Positions 23,974-33,489 of a DNA stretch of 64,000 nt are shown here, piece by piece. The notes beneath the pieces are model-generated. The model had not been told where the DNA came from, ran no database searches, and saw nothing but the letters and a program-made list of their open reading frames with translations. The position numbers and the translations under genes are program-made. Each line of letters opens with the position of its first letter. Positions within the stretch are counted from its first letter, which is position 1. Location: the NCBI GenBank assembly GCA_035525225.1, contig DATLFA010000023.1, forward strand, positions 72,369 to 136,368, given 5' to 3'. The stretch is from DATLFA01 sp035525225 (GTDB taxonomy: Bacteria > Actinomycetota > Acidimicrobiia > Acidimicrobiales > WLNW01).

Positions 23974-24432
23974 CTACGAGTGTTGCAGGTGCTTGCCGAG
24001 CGCTTCGGCCGTTGCGTCGACGACACGATCGTGCCCCCATCGCATCACGCCGGGCATGACGCGGGCGGCAAAGCGCATCGCCGGCTGCATCATCTCGAGT
24101 GTCCACGTCGCGGTGATCTCGGTGTCGGACCCATCACGCTCGAGTCTCAGGTGTGCATCACCGACCAGGTCGCCCGAGACGATCGCGTCGACGCGCGTCG
24201 GGCGCACACAGCGCACGTACTCGATGTGGAGCCGCAGTCGATACGGCAATGGGGGCACGACGACACCGTGAAGCGTCGAACCGGTGACCATGTTCGGTCC
24301 AACGCTGTGCAGGTCGTGCAACCAACCCCAGAGCCCGATCTGGTCGACGTCGCCGATCGCGTCCCACACGCGTCGCGGAGTTGTCGGATACCGATGGCAT
24401 CCGCAGTACTCGACGACCACGGGCGAACCCAC
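23974..24432 (-). CDS. SRPBCC superfamily protein
   Basis: The 152-residue protein has the START/SRPBCC ligand-binding layout: an N-terminal strand and helix (CHRYPTTPRRVWDAIGDVDQIGLWGWLHDL), a central beta-sheet (IEYVRCVRPTRVDAIVSGDLVG, TEITATWTLEM) and a long C-terminal helix (GHDRVVDATAEALGKHL). Such proteins bind hydrophobic ligands such as lipids or polyketides. It converges with the UbiA-like gene, with eight bases between the stops. The start at 24432 is the first good ATG. No ligand can be assigned. Confidence 0.72.
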   Translation of the reverse strand: MGSPVVVEYCGCHRYPTTPRRVWDAIGDVDQIGLWGWLHDLHSVGPNMVTGSTLHGVVVPPLPYRLRLHIEYVRCVRPTRVDAIVSGDLVGDAHLRLERDGSDTEITATWTLEMMQPAMRFAARVMPGVMRWGHDRVVDATAEALGKHLQHS

Positions 24433-24490
24433 GCGCCCGAGGTTACGCCTGGATGCCCCCGCCGCGGGAGCGGGCTCGAACCGGCCGAGA

Positions 24491-25039
24491 TCAGCTCAGC
24501 TGATCGAGCGGGCGCCACACGGGGGCCCGGTCGGTCGATGGCAGCCCGAGGGCGCCGTCGATGCGCTGGCCGGCCTCGTCTTCGTCGATGCTCCACGACA
24601 CAGCGAGCTCGGACACCAACGTATGTCGGGCCTGGGCGTACATCGACGTCTCGGCCGCCGACAGCGACGCGTCCTGCTTGCGCCGGGCCAGGTTGCGCAC
24701 GACCTCGGCACATTCGTAGACGTCGCCCGACTTCAGCTTCTCTTGATGGTTCTTGAAGCGCCGCGACCAGTTCGAGGGCACTCGGGCGTCGGTCACCGCC
24801 AGCAGATCGAGCACTTCACCGGCATCGTCTCCCGAGATCGCGGAGCGGACACCGACGGCCTCGGCCTGGTCCTCGGGCAAGAGGACCCGCATACCGCCGA
24901 GCGTGCCCCAGCCGTGCTGCGGCACGAACAACACCAGGTAGCGGTACTTCTTTCCGTTGATGACCCGGGTCTCGCGACCGACGATTTCGGCAATCCCGTG
25001 TGAGGGGTAGACCACTTTCGTACCGACCTTGAAGGCCAC
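24491..25039 (-). CDS. carD: CarD family transcriptional regulator
   Basis: The 182-residue protein opens with VAFKVGTKVVYPSHGIAEIVG, the RNA-polymerase-interacting Tudor-like domain of CarD/CdnL. KYRYLVLFVPQHGWGTLGGMRVLLP completes the domain and the C-terminal helical DNA-binding part follows (PSNWSRRFKNHQEKLKSGD, EVVRNLARRK). CarD stabilises open complexes at rRNA and other promoters in actinobacteria. The GTG at 25039 is chosen because GGAGG lies eight bases upstream and the family begins there. The length is slightly above the usual 160. Confidence 0.92.
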   Translation of the reverse strand: MAFKVGTKVVYPSHGIAEIVGRETRVINGKKYRYLVLFVPQHGWGTLGGMRVLLPEDQAEAVGVRSAISGDDAGEVLDLLAVTDARVPSNWSRRFKNHQEKLKSGDVYECAEVVRNLARRKQDASLSAAETSMYAQARHTLVSELAVSWSIDEDEAGQRIDGALGLPSTDRAPVWRPLDQLS

Positions 25040-25155
25040 CGCCGAAACCTCCGAGCAAGGTAGATGTCGTCCCAGTGTGCCCGACCAGCGGCCGGGCGCC
25101 ACCTTCGGCCCGCAAGAATGGTGTGGGATAGGTCACCATTGACCCTCGGACAGCT

Positions 25156-25677
25156 CTAGAAGAATGGCCAGTCCCAATGGTTGCCCCGCGCATACCACTC
25201 GACCAGGTAGGCATTGAGGATGTTGATCTCGACCAACGCTCCCGGTCCCGCAGCGAGCAGACGCTGCTCGGCGGCGCGGAATCGTTTTTCGAGCTCGGCA
25301 TCGTCCATGCGCATCACCGTGAGCCGCGTCGGCTGCACCAGGTGACGGCCCGACTCGGTCAATCCGAAGCTCGTCGACGGGTTCACCGACTGCACCCCGA
25401 GGCCCTGTGAAGGGGAACGGACGTGACCGAGTTGCAACAAGATGGCCAGGTCTTTGGCGACACTCTGCGCGTTGACCCCCGTGCCGGGGAAGGTCTCGGC
25501 CACCTGGACCGCCGAGAACCATGCGCCGCCACGGTCGGCGGAACGCTCGAGTTGCTCCATCTGCCCTAGCAACTGGCGAAGCAATCCGTTCAGTGCGCTC
25601 AAGATCGCATGCCCTTCATCCGTGTCGCCGGTGCGCGATCGGCAAGTCCGGCGAGCCTGTGATGAGCGTACCGTCAC
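25156..25677 (-). CDS. winged-helix-like hypothetical protein
   Basis: The 173-residue protein shows an N-terminal helical part (ILSALNGLLRQLLGQMEQLERSA) followed by what looks like a winged helix: WFSAVQVAETFPGTGVNAQSVAKDLAILLQLGHV, then SFGLTESGRHLV. A closing segment is rich in Leu and Ala (AEQRLLAAGPGALVEINILNAYLVEWY). The beginning is uncertain, as residues 1-22 are arginine-rich and may not be translated. It is upstream of and codirectional with carD, and divergent from an LLM gene. A DNA-binding regulatory role is inference from shape only. Confidence 0.55.
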   Translation of the reverse strand: MTVRSSQARRTCRSRTGDTDEGHAILSALNGLLRQLLGQMEQLERSADRGGAWFSAVQVAETFPGTGVNAQSVAKDLAILLQLGHVRSPSQGLGVQSVNPSTSFGLTESGRHLVQPTRLTVMRMDDAELEKRFRAAEQRLLAAGPGALVEINILNAYLVEWYARGNHWDWPFF

Positions 25678-25733
25678 TTCCTCGTCACGAGGGATGGCGG
25701 TATGCGACGATGGGGGCGCCGAGGGGGTTCCGC

Positions 25734-26873
25734 ATGAAGTTCTCCATGATTTTCGAAGCTCAGGTCGAATACGGAACGCCCGATGTCGAGCGCCAGGCGA
25801 TCAGGAACTGCGTCGAGCAGGCCGTCTACGCGGAAGAGATGGGCTTCGACGGTGTCTGGGCGGTCGAGCACCACTCGCTCGTCGAGTACTCGCACATGAG
25901 TGCACCCGAGATCTTTCTCACCGCGGTCGCGGCTCGCACCTCGCGCATTCGCGTCGGTCACGCCGCCGTGTGTATGCCGTTCGGCTACAACCATCCGGCA
26001 CGCGTCGCCGAACGCGCCGCCATGCTCGACGTGATCTCCGACGGCCGACTCGACCTCGGCGCGGCGCGGGGCGGCACCGCGCAAGAGATGGCCTTGTGTG
26101 GCGTCGATCCCGAACTCACCGCGTCGCAGCTCGAGGAGACGCTTCGGTTCATCGGTCATTGTTGGCGGGGTGAGACGATCGAATGGGATTCCGAACTGCT
26201 GAAGATCCACCCGCCGCCCGGTCGGCCCCCGCACACGGTCGTCCCCCGGCCGGTGCAGATGCCGCATCCGCCGCTGTTCCTCGCGTGCACGAATCCCGAG
26301 ACGGTCAAGCGCGCCGCACGGTTCGGCGTGGGGCCGATGGTGCTCGGTTTCGGTGGCCCCGAAGCGATCGGCGACATGCGCCGCATGTTCGACGAAGAGC
26401 GCTCCACCCGCGACCTCGACCAGTGCGTGTCCCCTGGTCACATCAATGACGAGTTCGTGGCGCTCTGCCCGTCGTTCCTGCTCGACGATCGCGAAGAGGC
26501 GTTGCGCATCGGCGCGCGTGCACTGCGGTTCTTCGCCGAGGCGATCACGCATTGGGCCGCGCCCAATGGTGTTGCGCCAGCGCGGGGAACCGACAAGGTC
26601 GACAACGTCGCGTTCATGAAGGAGCACCTCGACGCGGCGTATGCCGCGATCGCGCGTGGTGACGCACCTGCCACCGCGGCGTCGATGCTCTACAGCGTCG
26701 ATCATGCGCTGGGCGACGCGGACACGGCTATCGAGTACGTGCAGCGACTAGCCACAGCCGGCGTCGACAACGTGATGTGTCTCATCCAGATGGGAACACT
26801 CACGCAGGATCAGCAACTCAACACCATCCGCATCTGGGGCGAGAAGGTCATCCCCCACTTCAAGGCTCAGTAG
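25734..26873 (+). CDS. LLM class flavin-dependent oxidoreductase
   Basis: This is a 379-residue luciferase-like protein. It starts MKFSMIFEAQVEYGTP and carries VWAVEHHSLVEYSHMSAPE (the EHH motif of LuxA-like enzymes), MLDVISDGRLDLGAARGGT and HPPLFLACTNPETVKRAARFG. The ATG at 25734 follows GAGGGGG and matches the family N-terminus. It is followed after four bases by an alpha/beta hydrolase, so the pair is probably an operon for oxidative opening then hydrolysis of a substrate. It is likely FMN-dependent with a partner reductase; a flavin reductase-like gene is present at 43837 but not adjacent. Confidence 0.88.
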   Translation: MKFSMIFEAQVEYGTPDVERQAIRNCVEQAVYAEEMGFDGVWAVEHHSLVEYSHMSAPEIFLTAVAARTSRIRVGHAAVCMPFGYNHPARVAERAAMLDVISDGRLDLGAARGGTAQEMALCGVDPELTASQLEETLRFIGHCWRGETIEWDSELLKIHPPPGRPPHTVVPRPVQMPHPPLFLACTNPETVKRAARFGVGPMVLGFGGPEAIGDMRRMFDEERSTRDLDQCVSPGHINDEFVALCPSFLLDDREEALRIGARALRFFAEAITHWAAPNGVAPARGTDKVDNVAFMKEHLDAAYAAIARGDAPATAASMLYSVDHALGDADTAIEYVQRLATAGVDNVMCLIQMGTLTQDQQLNTIRIWGEKVIPHFKAQ

Positions 26874-26877
26874 GTCG

Positions 26878-27807
26878 ATGTATCTCAACGAGTTCGCCGA
26901 AGATCTCTCCCCACGCGACATGACGCGGTCTGCGGAGTTCACCAGTTTGCTGCAGAGCGCCGCCGACCTGGGTATCCCGCACGCACCCGACGTGCGTTAT
27001 GTGTCGCGCCACACGGTGGTGCGCAGCCAACGGTTTCACTTCTCGGAGTGGGGCGAGCCGGGACGTCCGCAGATCTTGCTGCTGCACGGCGGCAATCAAT
27101 CGGCCCACTCGTGGGACCTCGTCAGCTTGCATCTCTCCGATCGCTACCACGTGTTCGCACTCGACCAAAGGGGCCACGGCGATTCGGAGTGGAACCGCGA
27201 GCAGGACTACTCCATCGACTCCATGGTCGGCGACGCGTTGGCGTTCATCGCCGATCAGGGACTACGCGACGCCATCGTGTTCGGTCATTCGATGGGCGGC
27301 CGCGTCGCCCTCACGATGGCAACCGCGTACCCCACGCTCGCACGCGCGCTCGTCATCGTCGATGTCGGACCCGAGATCTCGGCAGAGGGATCGAAGACGA
27401 TCCAGCACTTCGTCGTGCACAACGTCGAATTCGACGATCTCGAGATCTTCCTCGACAACGTGCAGAAGTACGACCCGTTCCGCTCGAGGGCGCACATCGA
27501 GCGAACGGTGAAGTACAACATGTTGCGGCGCGCTGACGGTAAGTACATCAGCAAGGTCGACCACCGGCGCATCCCGCTGCGCAACAAGGACCTGACGCTC
27601 GATCACATGCGTACGCTCACTTGTCCCGTGCTGGTGCTGCGGGGAGCCGAATCCAACATCCTCGAACCCGACGCCGCCGTCCGCTTCGTCGACGCGCTAC
27701 CGAACGGTCAGCTCGTGACGGTGCCCAAGTGCGGTCACAACGTGCACTCGGGCAACACGCCCGGGTTCCTCGAAGCGATCAGCCCATTCCTCGCCGCGCT
27801 CGACTGA
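26878..27807 (+). CDS. alpha/beta hydrolase
   Basis: The 309-residue protein contains the oxyanion segment LLLHGGNQSAHSWD, ALDQRGHGDSEW, the nucleophile elbow IVFGHSMGGRVAL (Ser) and the histidine in VPKCGHNVHSGN. The usual acid position, RGAESDxL in relatives, here reads RGAESNILEPDA, so the acid may be the later Asp. It follows the LLM oxidoreductase by four bases. The fold and context suggest hydrolysis of an ester or ring-cleavage product. Confidence 0.87.
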   Translation: MYLNEFAEDLSPRDMTRSAEFTSLLQSAADLGIPHAPDVRYVSRHTVVRSQRFHFSEWGEPGRPQILLLHGGNQSAHSWDLVSLHLSDRYHVFALDQRGHGDSEWNREQDYSIDSMVGDALAFIADQGLRDAIVFGHSMGGRVALTMATAYPTLARALVIVDVGPEISAEGSKTIQHFVVHNVEFDDLEIFLDNVQKYDPFRSRAHIERTVKYNMLRRADGKYISKVDHRRIPLRNKDLTLDHMRTLTCPVLVLRGAESNILEPDAAVRFVDALPNGQLVTVPKCGHNVHSGNTPGFLEAISPFLAALD

Positions 27808-27823
27808 CGATCGCTTCGGCGAG

Positions 27824-29854
27824 TTACCGCTCGACCGACGTACCCACACCCGCGGCGCCGGCCATCTCCGGCTCGACGCGCAGGCAGCGCACACTGACGC
27901 CGCGGATCTGCACGGGGGCGGGGTCGACGGTGAGGCACGTCTCGATGACATCGGGGCAGCGAGGGGCGAAGGGGCAGCCACCCACCGGTGGCGCCTGCTG
28001 AGAGCCCGTATCTTCGGGCATCGACATCAAGCGGCGATTCGTGGGATCCATCGACAGCACCGAGCCGAGCAGCATGCGGGTGTAGGGGTGCCGCGGGTTG
28101 GCATACACCTCGTCGCTCGGGCCCCATTCGACGACGCGACCGAGGTACATGACCGCGACGCGATCGCTGATGTGATGCACGACTTCGAGGTCGTGGCCGA
28201 CGAAGAGGTAGGCGATGCCCGTTTCTCGCTTGAGATCGTTGAGCAGGTTGATCACCTGCGCCTGCGTCGACACGTCGAGCGAGCTGATGGGCTCGTCGCA
28301 AACGATGAGCTTGGGCTTGAGCGCCAAGGCGCGCGCAATCGCGACGCGTTGTCGTTGACCGCCCGAGAGCTGATGCGGGTAGCGATAACGATACGTCTCG
28401 TCGAGCCCGACCTGCCCCAGCAATTCGACGATGCGTTCCCGACGTTCGTCGACCGAGAGCGACATGTGGATATCCAGTGGCTCCGCGACGGAGTCGCCCA
28501 CGGTCATCTGTGGATCGAGCGACGCGTAGGGGTTCTGGTAGATGACCTGGATGTCGCGCCGCTGCGCCCGCAATGCACTCTTGCTCAACGTGGCGCTGTC
28601 GACACCCTCGAACAGCACTTGTCCGGATGAGGGAGTGACGAGGCCGAGCACGAGCCGGCCGACGGTCGTCTTACCCGCGCCGCTCTCACCGACGAGGCCC
28701 ACCGACTCGCCCGGTTGCACGTCGATGTTGACGTTGTCGACGGCGCGGATCGTGCGCTTGGCCCGGCCGAACACGCCGCCACCGACGCCGTAGTCCTTCG
28801 TGAGGTCGCGCACGACCAGCAACGGATCACGGTGCACATTCTCGATTGCGGCTCCCGCCGCGGCCGGTGTCCCCGATCGAACACCTGAGAGCAGGATCTC
28901 GCCGACGCGGATGCAGCGCACCTGCGTGCCACCGCGATCGATGAGTGGCGGCGGAGCCTCGACACACGCCTCGATTGCGTACTGGCAACGGGTGTGAAAG
29001 CGGCACCCGGTCGGCATCGCGCTCGGGTCGGGCACCGTGCCGGGGATGGCAACGAGCACCCCGCCCTTGGTGTGCGGCCCCGGATGTGACCCGAGCAGCG
29101 CCTCTGTATACGGATGCGTCGGCACCACGAAGACCTTGCTGGTGTCACCGGTCTCGACGAGCTGGCCGGCGTACATGACGGCGACGCGATCGCACATCTC
29201 CGAGATCACCGACAGATCGTGGGAGATCAGCAGCAGCGACATGCCGTACTCGTCGCGCAGCGAATGCAACAACCGCAAGATCTGCGCCTGCACGGTCACG
29301 TCGAGGGCCGTGGTGGGCTCGTCGGCGATGAGCAACTTCGGTTGCGACGAGATCGCCAGTGCGATCATCACCCGCTGCGCCATGCCACCAGAGAACTGAT
29401 GGGGATAGTCGCCCAGACGGTCACGAGGGTGCTTGATGCCGACGCGCTCTAGCAACTCGACGGCTCGGTCGCGCGCCTCTGTCTTGTTCATGTCATGGTG
29501 CGTGCGGATGGCCTCGACCATCTGGTTGCCGATCGTGTACGCAGGGTTGAGCGAGTTCTGCGGATCTTGGAACACCATGGCCATCTTCGGCCCGCGCAAC
29601 TGGCGGAAATCGCTCGGCGACAACTTCGAAACGACGCGCCCTTCGAACGCGACCGTGCCCTCGGCGAGGCGAACGGAGTGCGGCAAAAGGCTCATCACCG
29701 CGCTGGCCGTGAGGCTTTTGCCCGAACCGCTTTCGCCGACCAGGCCGAGCGTCTCGCCCTCCTCGATGGCGAACGACACGTCGTCGATGACCCGCACCCA
29801 CTTGCCGTAGCGCTTGACTTCGACGCCGAGACCGTTGACCTCGAGCAAGGTCAC
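27824..29854 (-). CDS. fused dual ATPase of dipeptide/oligopeptide/nickel ABC importer (DppD-DppF type)
   Basis: The 676-residue protein carries two complete ABC ATPase halves. The first, residues about 1-290, has Walker A GLVGESGSGKSLTA, signature FSGGMAQRVMIA and Walker B LLIADEPTTALD. It ends in a cysteine-rich oligopeptide-transporter C-domain (GCRFHTRCQYAIEAC). The second, from about 330, has GLVGESGAGKTTVGR, LSGGQRQRVAIA, LIVCDEPISSLD and CPFAPRCPDVIETC. In most bacteria the two halves are separate genes. The GTG at 29854 overlaps the stop of the upstream permease gene (GTGA). Confidence 0.93.
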   Translation of the reverse strand: MTLLEVNGLGVEVKRYGKWVRVIDDVSFAIEEGETLGLVGESGSGKSLTASAVMSLLPHSVRLAEGTVAFEGRVVSKLSPSDFRQLRGPKMAMVFQDPQNSLNPAYTIGNQMVEAIRTHHDMNKTEARDRAVELLERVGIKHPRDRLGDYPHQFSGGMAQRVMIALAISSQPKLLIADEPTTALDVTVQAQILRLLHSLRDEYGMSLLLISHDLSVISEMCDRVAVMYAGQLVETGDTSKVFVVPTHPYTEALLGSHPGPHTKGGVLVAIPGTVPDPSAMPTGCRFHTRCQYAIEACVEAPPPLIDRGGTQVRCIRVGEILLSGVRSGTPAAAGAAIENVHRDPLLVVRDLTKDYGVGGGVFGRAKRTIRAVDNVNIDVQPGESVGLVGESGAGKTTVGRLVLGLVTPSSGQVLFEGVDSATLSKSALRAQRRDIQVIYQNPYASLDPQMTVGDSVAEPLDIHMSLSVDERRERIVELLGQVGLDETYRYRYPHQLSGGQRQRVAIARALALKPKLIVCDEPISSLDVSTQAQVINLLNDLKRETGIAYLFVGHDLEVVHHISDRVAVMYLGRVVEWGPSDEVYANPRHPYTRMLLGSVLSMDPTNRRLMSMPEDTGSQQAPPVGGCPFAPRCPDVIETCLTVDPAPVQIRGVSVRCLRVEPEMAGAAGVGTSVER

Positions 29855-30762
29855 GCGCCGCCCCCGATCTCTTGGCGCCCGATCGCGTCGCGCAAACCGT
29901 CGGCGATCACATTGAAGGCCCACGACAGCAACGTGATTGCGATGCCGGGCAACAGAATCATGCTCTGGCTGCGCTCTTTGTAAGAGAACCCCCGCTGCAA
30001 CAGGGTGCCGAGACTGGTACCGGGCGGCTTGATCGAGAGACCGAGGTAGGAGAGCGTCCCTTCGGCGAGCAGCGCGAACCCCATGGTCATCAGACCTTGC
30101 ACGATGATCGGAGCCATGGAGTTGGGCACGATGTGACGAAAGACGATGCGCGAGTCCTTGGCACCCATCACACGCGCGGCTTCGACATAGACGTCGGATT
30201 TCGTCGACAACACCTGACCACGAACGAGGCGGGCAAAGGTCGGCGTGAAGAGCACCGACAACCCTATCATCGCATTGCGGAGGCCGGGGCCCAGAACCCC
30301 GACGATCGCCATCAACAGCAACAACCCGGGGACAGCGAGAATGCCGTCGATGAGCCGCATCAACAGCGCGTCGACGAACCCACCCACGTACCCACTCAGG
30401 ACACCGATGACGAAACCGAGGGTCAGCGCGATCGATACCGCCAACAGGCACGCCAGGAGCGAGGTGCGCAGGCCGAACATCATGCGCGACGCCAGGTCGC
30501 GACCGAGGTCGTCGGTGCCGAGCCAGTAGTTGCCCGAGAACCCCGCGAACCGATCTTGCAGGTTCTGTTGCGCAGGATCGGCCGGGGCAAGCACTGGTGC
30601 AAGCACCGCGATGAGCACCATCACGATCACGAAGCCGAGCGCGACGAGCGCCGACTTGCGTTGACGGAAGCGAAACCAGGTGCGGCGCCAGCCGTGCAGT
30701 TGCGCCGCTTTCGGCAACGTCGGGAGCGTGGCGAGGGTATCGAGGCGGGCGACGGAGGTCAT
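29851..30762 (-). CDS. ABC transporter permease, DppC-like
   Basis: This 303-residue permease has an N-terminal cytoplasmic tail (MTSVARLDTLATL), TM1 LVALGFVIVMVLIAVLAP, the GTDDLGRDLASRMMFG motif typical of DppC/OppC, and the cytoplasmic EAA loop in YVEAARVMGAKDSRI, followed by IVPNSMAPIIVQ. The ATG at 30762 overlaps the stop of the DppB-like gene (ATGA). Together they form the channel of the peptide/nickel-type importer. The frame continues upstream but that part is shadow. Confidence 0.92.
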   Translation of the reverse strand: MTSVARLDTLATLPTLPKAAQLHGWRRTWFRFRQRKSALVALGFVIVMVLIAVLAPVLAPADPAQQNLQDRFAGFSGNYWLGTDDLGRDLASRMMFGLRTSLLACLLAVSIALTLGFVIGVLSGYVGGFVDALLMRLIDGILAVPGLLLLMAIVGVLGPGLRNAMIGLSVLFTPTFARLVRGQVLSTKSDVYVEAARVMGAKDSRIVFRHIVPNSMAPIIVQGLMTMGFALLAEGTLSYLGLSIKPPGTSLGTLLQRGFSYKERSQSMILLPGIAITLLSWAFNVIADGLRDAIGRQEIGGGA

Positions 30763-31703
30763 CGGACTCGTACCTTCGGGTTGAGGAACGCGTACGCGAC
30801 ATCCACGAGGAAGCCGACGATCAACACGACGGCGGCGGAAATCACCACGACCGCCTGAATGATCGGAACATCGCGGGTCTGCACCGCGGTCAACGCGTAC
30901 GCGCCGAGACCGTTGATGCCGAAGATGTTCTCCACGATGATCGAGCCGGCCAGTAGGAAGCCGAGGCGTACACCGATGATGGTGATGGTCGGCAAGGCGG
31001 CGTTCTTCAACGCGTGGCGGGCGATGATCCGCGTGTTCGAGATACCGCGGGCGCGGGCGGCACGAACGTAATCCTGATCGAGCACTCCGACGAGACCGGT
31101 GCGCAACTGTCGCGCCACCTCTGACCACGTGAAGATCGCCAGCGTCAACATGGGGAGGAAGGCGTACTCGAGCCATTGACCTGGCGAATCAGCGAACGAC
31201 ACGTAGCCGAGCACCGGGAACAGTTTCCATTTGACACCGAAGTAGGTGATGAGCAGCGTGCCGATCCAAAACTGGGGTGTAGACAAACCGAGCGACACGA
31301 AGAACAGCAACGCCTTGTCCGGTAGGCGCCCCGCGAATGCACCTTGGACGACACCGACCAAGGTGCCGATGAGCACCGCCATGATGAACGCGCCAACCGC
31401 AATCGACGCGGTGATGGGAAGGCGACGCTTGAGCTCCGCCGCGACCGGGCGATCGGTGAGGGCCGACTTGCCGAAGTCACCCTGCATCGCATTGCCCAGC
31501 CAACGCCCGTAGCGCACGTGCGCCGGGTCGTCGAGATTCAGCCGTTCGCGAACGGCGGCCGCCTCTTCGGGTGTCGCTTCGATACCGGCGATGGCATAGG
31601 CCGGGTCACCGGGCAGCAGCCACGTCAACGAGAACGCGGCCACCGAGACGAGGAAGATCAGCGGGATCGCCTGTAGGAATCGACGCAGAATAAGTAGACC
31701 CAT
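30759..31703 (-). CDS. ABC transporter permease, DppB-like
   Basis: The 314-residue permease begins with a membrane helix, IPLIFLVSVAAFSLTWLLPGDPA, the usual DppB/OppB start. A large external loop (RERLNLDDPAHVRYGRWLGNAMQGDFG) follows, then five more helices and the EAA-type loop in YVRAARARGISNTRIIARHALKN. It lies 30 bases downstream of the substrate-binding protein gene and overlaps the DppC-like gene. Confidence 0.92.
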   Translation of the reverse strand: MGLLILRRFLQAIPLIFLVSVAAFSLTWLLPGDPAYAIAGIEATPEEAAAVRERLNLDDPAHVRYGRWLGNAMQGDFGKSALTDRPVAAELKRRLPITASIAVGAFIMAVLIGTLVGVVQGAFAGRLPDKALLFFVSLGLSTPQFWIGTLLITYFGVKWKLFPVLGYVSFADSPGQWLEYAFLPMLTLAIFTWSEVARQLRTGLVGVLDQDYVRAARARGISNTRIIARHALKNAALPTITIIGVRLGFLLAGSIIVENIFGINGLGAYALTAVQTRDVPIIQAVVVISAAVVLIVGFLVDVAYAFLNPKVRVR

Positions 31704-31733
31704 TGCGAGCTTCCGTCTCGGTGGCCAAATGCT

Positions 31734-33389
31734 CTAGTTCGTGATTGCTACCTTGCCTTTGGTGATGTACTTGCCCCGCAGGGTCGCCGGGCAGCGCGTG
31801 GTGGCGACGTCGACGCCGCCCACGTAGTTCTTGTGGGCTTGGATTGCCGGCACCGTGAACAGCGGGAACCCTTCGAGCAGCGAGTCGAGCGTCAGCTTGG
31901 CGGCCTGGCCGTAGAGCCGGACGCGGGTTGCCTCGTCAGTGGCCGCGGCGGCCTGCACGAGCACGTCACGAAGGCCCGGCAACTCGTCCCGACCCACGTT
32001 GGTGTTGCCGTCGGACAAGTAGCGCGGACGGAAGAAGGCGTCAGGGTCGTACGTGAGATTGGCGCCCCACGCACCGGCGACGACGCCGCTCTTCTTCGTC
32101 GGATCGGTCGGGTAGAAGGTCGGCACCGTCTGCGCGGTGGGCACATACGTGATGTTCATCGTCACGCCGATCAGCTTGAGCTGACCTTGGATCAACTCGT
32201 TCTGCTGAATGTACGACGTCGAGGTGTCACCGATGACCGCATTGAACGTGAAGCCATCGGGGAACCCGGCCTCGGTCAAGAGTTGCTTGGCCTTGGCAAC
32301 GTCGTAGGGGTAGAGGCTGTCGAGGGCGGCGTCGTAGCCCACGAAACCCTTGGGGTACCACTGGGAAACGGGGCCGACGAGACCTTCGGTCATCACGTCG
32401 GTCACGGCCTTCCGATCGATGCCGTACGCCATCGCCTGACGCACCCGCACGTCATCGAAAGGCTCCTCCGTGGAATTGATCAGGAACGTGCGCAGCTGGA
32501 TCGAGGGATCGATCTTGACCACGACGTCGGTCGCATCTTTGAGCCCCGCGACCTGCGATGCCGCATCGATCGGCACGAGGTCGAATTGGTCCGACTTGAT
32601 GGCGTTGACCAGGGCGTCGACTTTGACCTCGGTCATGTCGATACCACCGAGACGCGGGGTCGTGGTGTCCCAATAGCCATCCCACGAACGCACCGACATC
32701 GACTCGATCGGCCGGTATTCACCGGTGATCTGGTACATGCCCGAACCCACCGGACTCTTCCCGAAGAAGTCGGCGGGAGTAGCGGCCGCCTTGAACGCGG
32801 TCGGCGAATACATCAGACCGGGGCGGTCGGCGAGTTGTGCCAGCAATGGGCCCCCTGCCGCCGACTTCATCTTGAAGCGCACCGTCGTCTCGTCGACGGC
32901 GGTGACCGACTCGAGCATGTACAGCGCGCCCTTGACGTTGGAGATCGCGTCGGTGAGTGCGCGGTCGAAGGCGAACTTCACAGCCTCGGCGTTGAACGCC
33001 GTGCCGTCTTGGAACTTGACGCCCGAGCGCAGCTTGACCGTGAGGTTCAGCGGGTCGTCGAGCTTGTACTCGGTCGCGAGCATCGGCTGCAGCTTGCCCG
33101 CTACGTCGTAATAGAAAAGCGTGTCGTAGATCAGGCGCATCTGCGTGATCTCGCACGGCGTGCGCTGCAGCACCGGGTCGAGGCTGTTGGCCTGCATCGA
33201 GCCGTAGCGGAGGATCGCCGCCGGATCGGCGTCGACTACGGGCCTGGTTGACGCGACGGTGCCACCGGCCGAGCCGAGTGTCGTCGCCGTCCCACCTTGT
33301 CCGGTGGTGTCGGCATCGTCTCCGCATGCTCCTGCAATGATTGCAAAGACAGCGAGAAATCCGAGTAATGCAGTACGCCTCTTGGTCAT
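31734..33389 (-). CDS. ABC transporter substrate-binding lipoprotein, family 5
   Basis: The 551-residue protein starts with a signal peptide and lipobox (FLAVFAIIAGACGDDAD, Cys 22 or so), marking a lipoprotein anchored outside the membrane. The body shows the SBP family 5 blocks LDPVLQRTPCEITQMRLIYDTLF, LRSGVKFQDGTAFNAEAVKFAFDRAL and VRQAMAYGIDRKAVTDVM. The ATG at 33389 is chosen because the signal peptide begins there. It is the first gene of the importer operon. The ligand could be a peptide, an amide or nickel. Confidence 0.92.
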   Translation of the reverse strand: MTKRRTALLGFLAVFAIIAGACGDDADTTGQGGTATTLGSAGGTVASTRPVVDADPAAILRYGSMQANSLDPVLQRTPCEITQMRLIYDTLFYYDVAGKLQPMLATEYKLDDPLNLTVKLRSGVKFQDGTAFNAEAVKFAFDRALTDAISNVKGALYMLESVTAVDETTVRFKMKSAAGGPLLAQLADRPGLMYSPTAFKAAATPADFFGKSPVGSGMYQITGEYRPIESMSVRSWDGYWDTTTPRLGGIDMTEVKVDALVNAIKSDQFDLVPIDAASQVAGLKDATDVVVKIDPSIQLRTFLINSTEEPFDDVRVRQAMAYGIDRKAVTDVMTEGLVGPVSQWYPKGFVGYDAALDSLYPYDVAKAKQLLTEAGFPDGFTFNAVIGDTSTSYIQQNELIQGQLKLIGVTMNITYVPTAQTVPTFYPTDPTKKSGVVAGAWGANLTYDPDAFFRPRYLSDGNTNVGRDELPGLRDVLVQAAAATDEATRVRLYGQAAKLTLDSLLEGFPLFTVPAIQAHKNYVGGVDVATTRCPATLRGKYITKGKVAITN

Positions 33390-33489
33390 GTAGGCCCCCC
33401 CTTGACGACGGCACGCCCCTCGAGGGTCGTTCCGGCGGTCCAGCTTAGTCACAGAGCGGACCCCACCCGCCAAGCCGAGGGGCGGGGAC

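Noticed and set aside
29855..30802. N-terminal extension of the fused ABC ATPase frame
   Set aside because: The extension is Arg-rich and lies within the DppC-like permease coding sequence in another frame; a GTG overlapping the permease stop is the sensible start.
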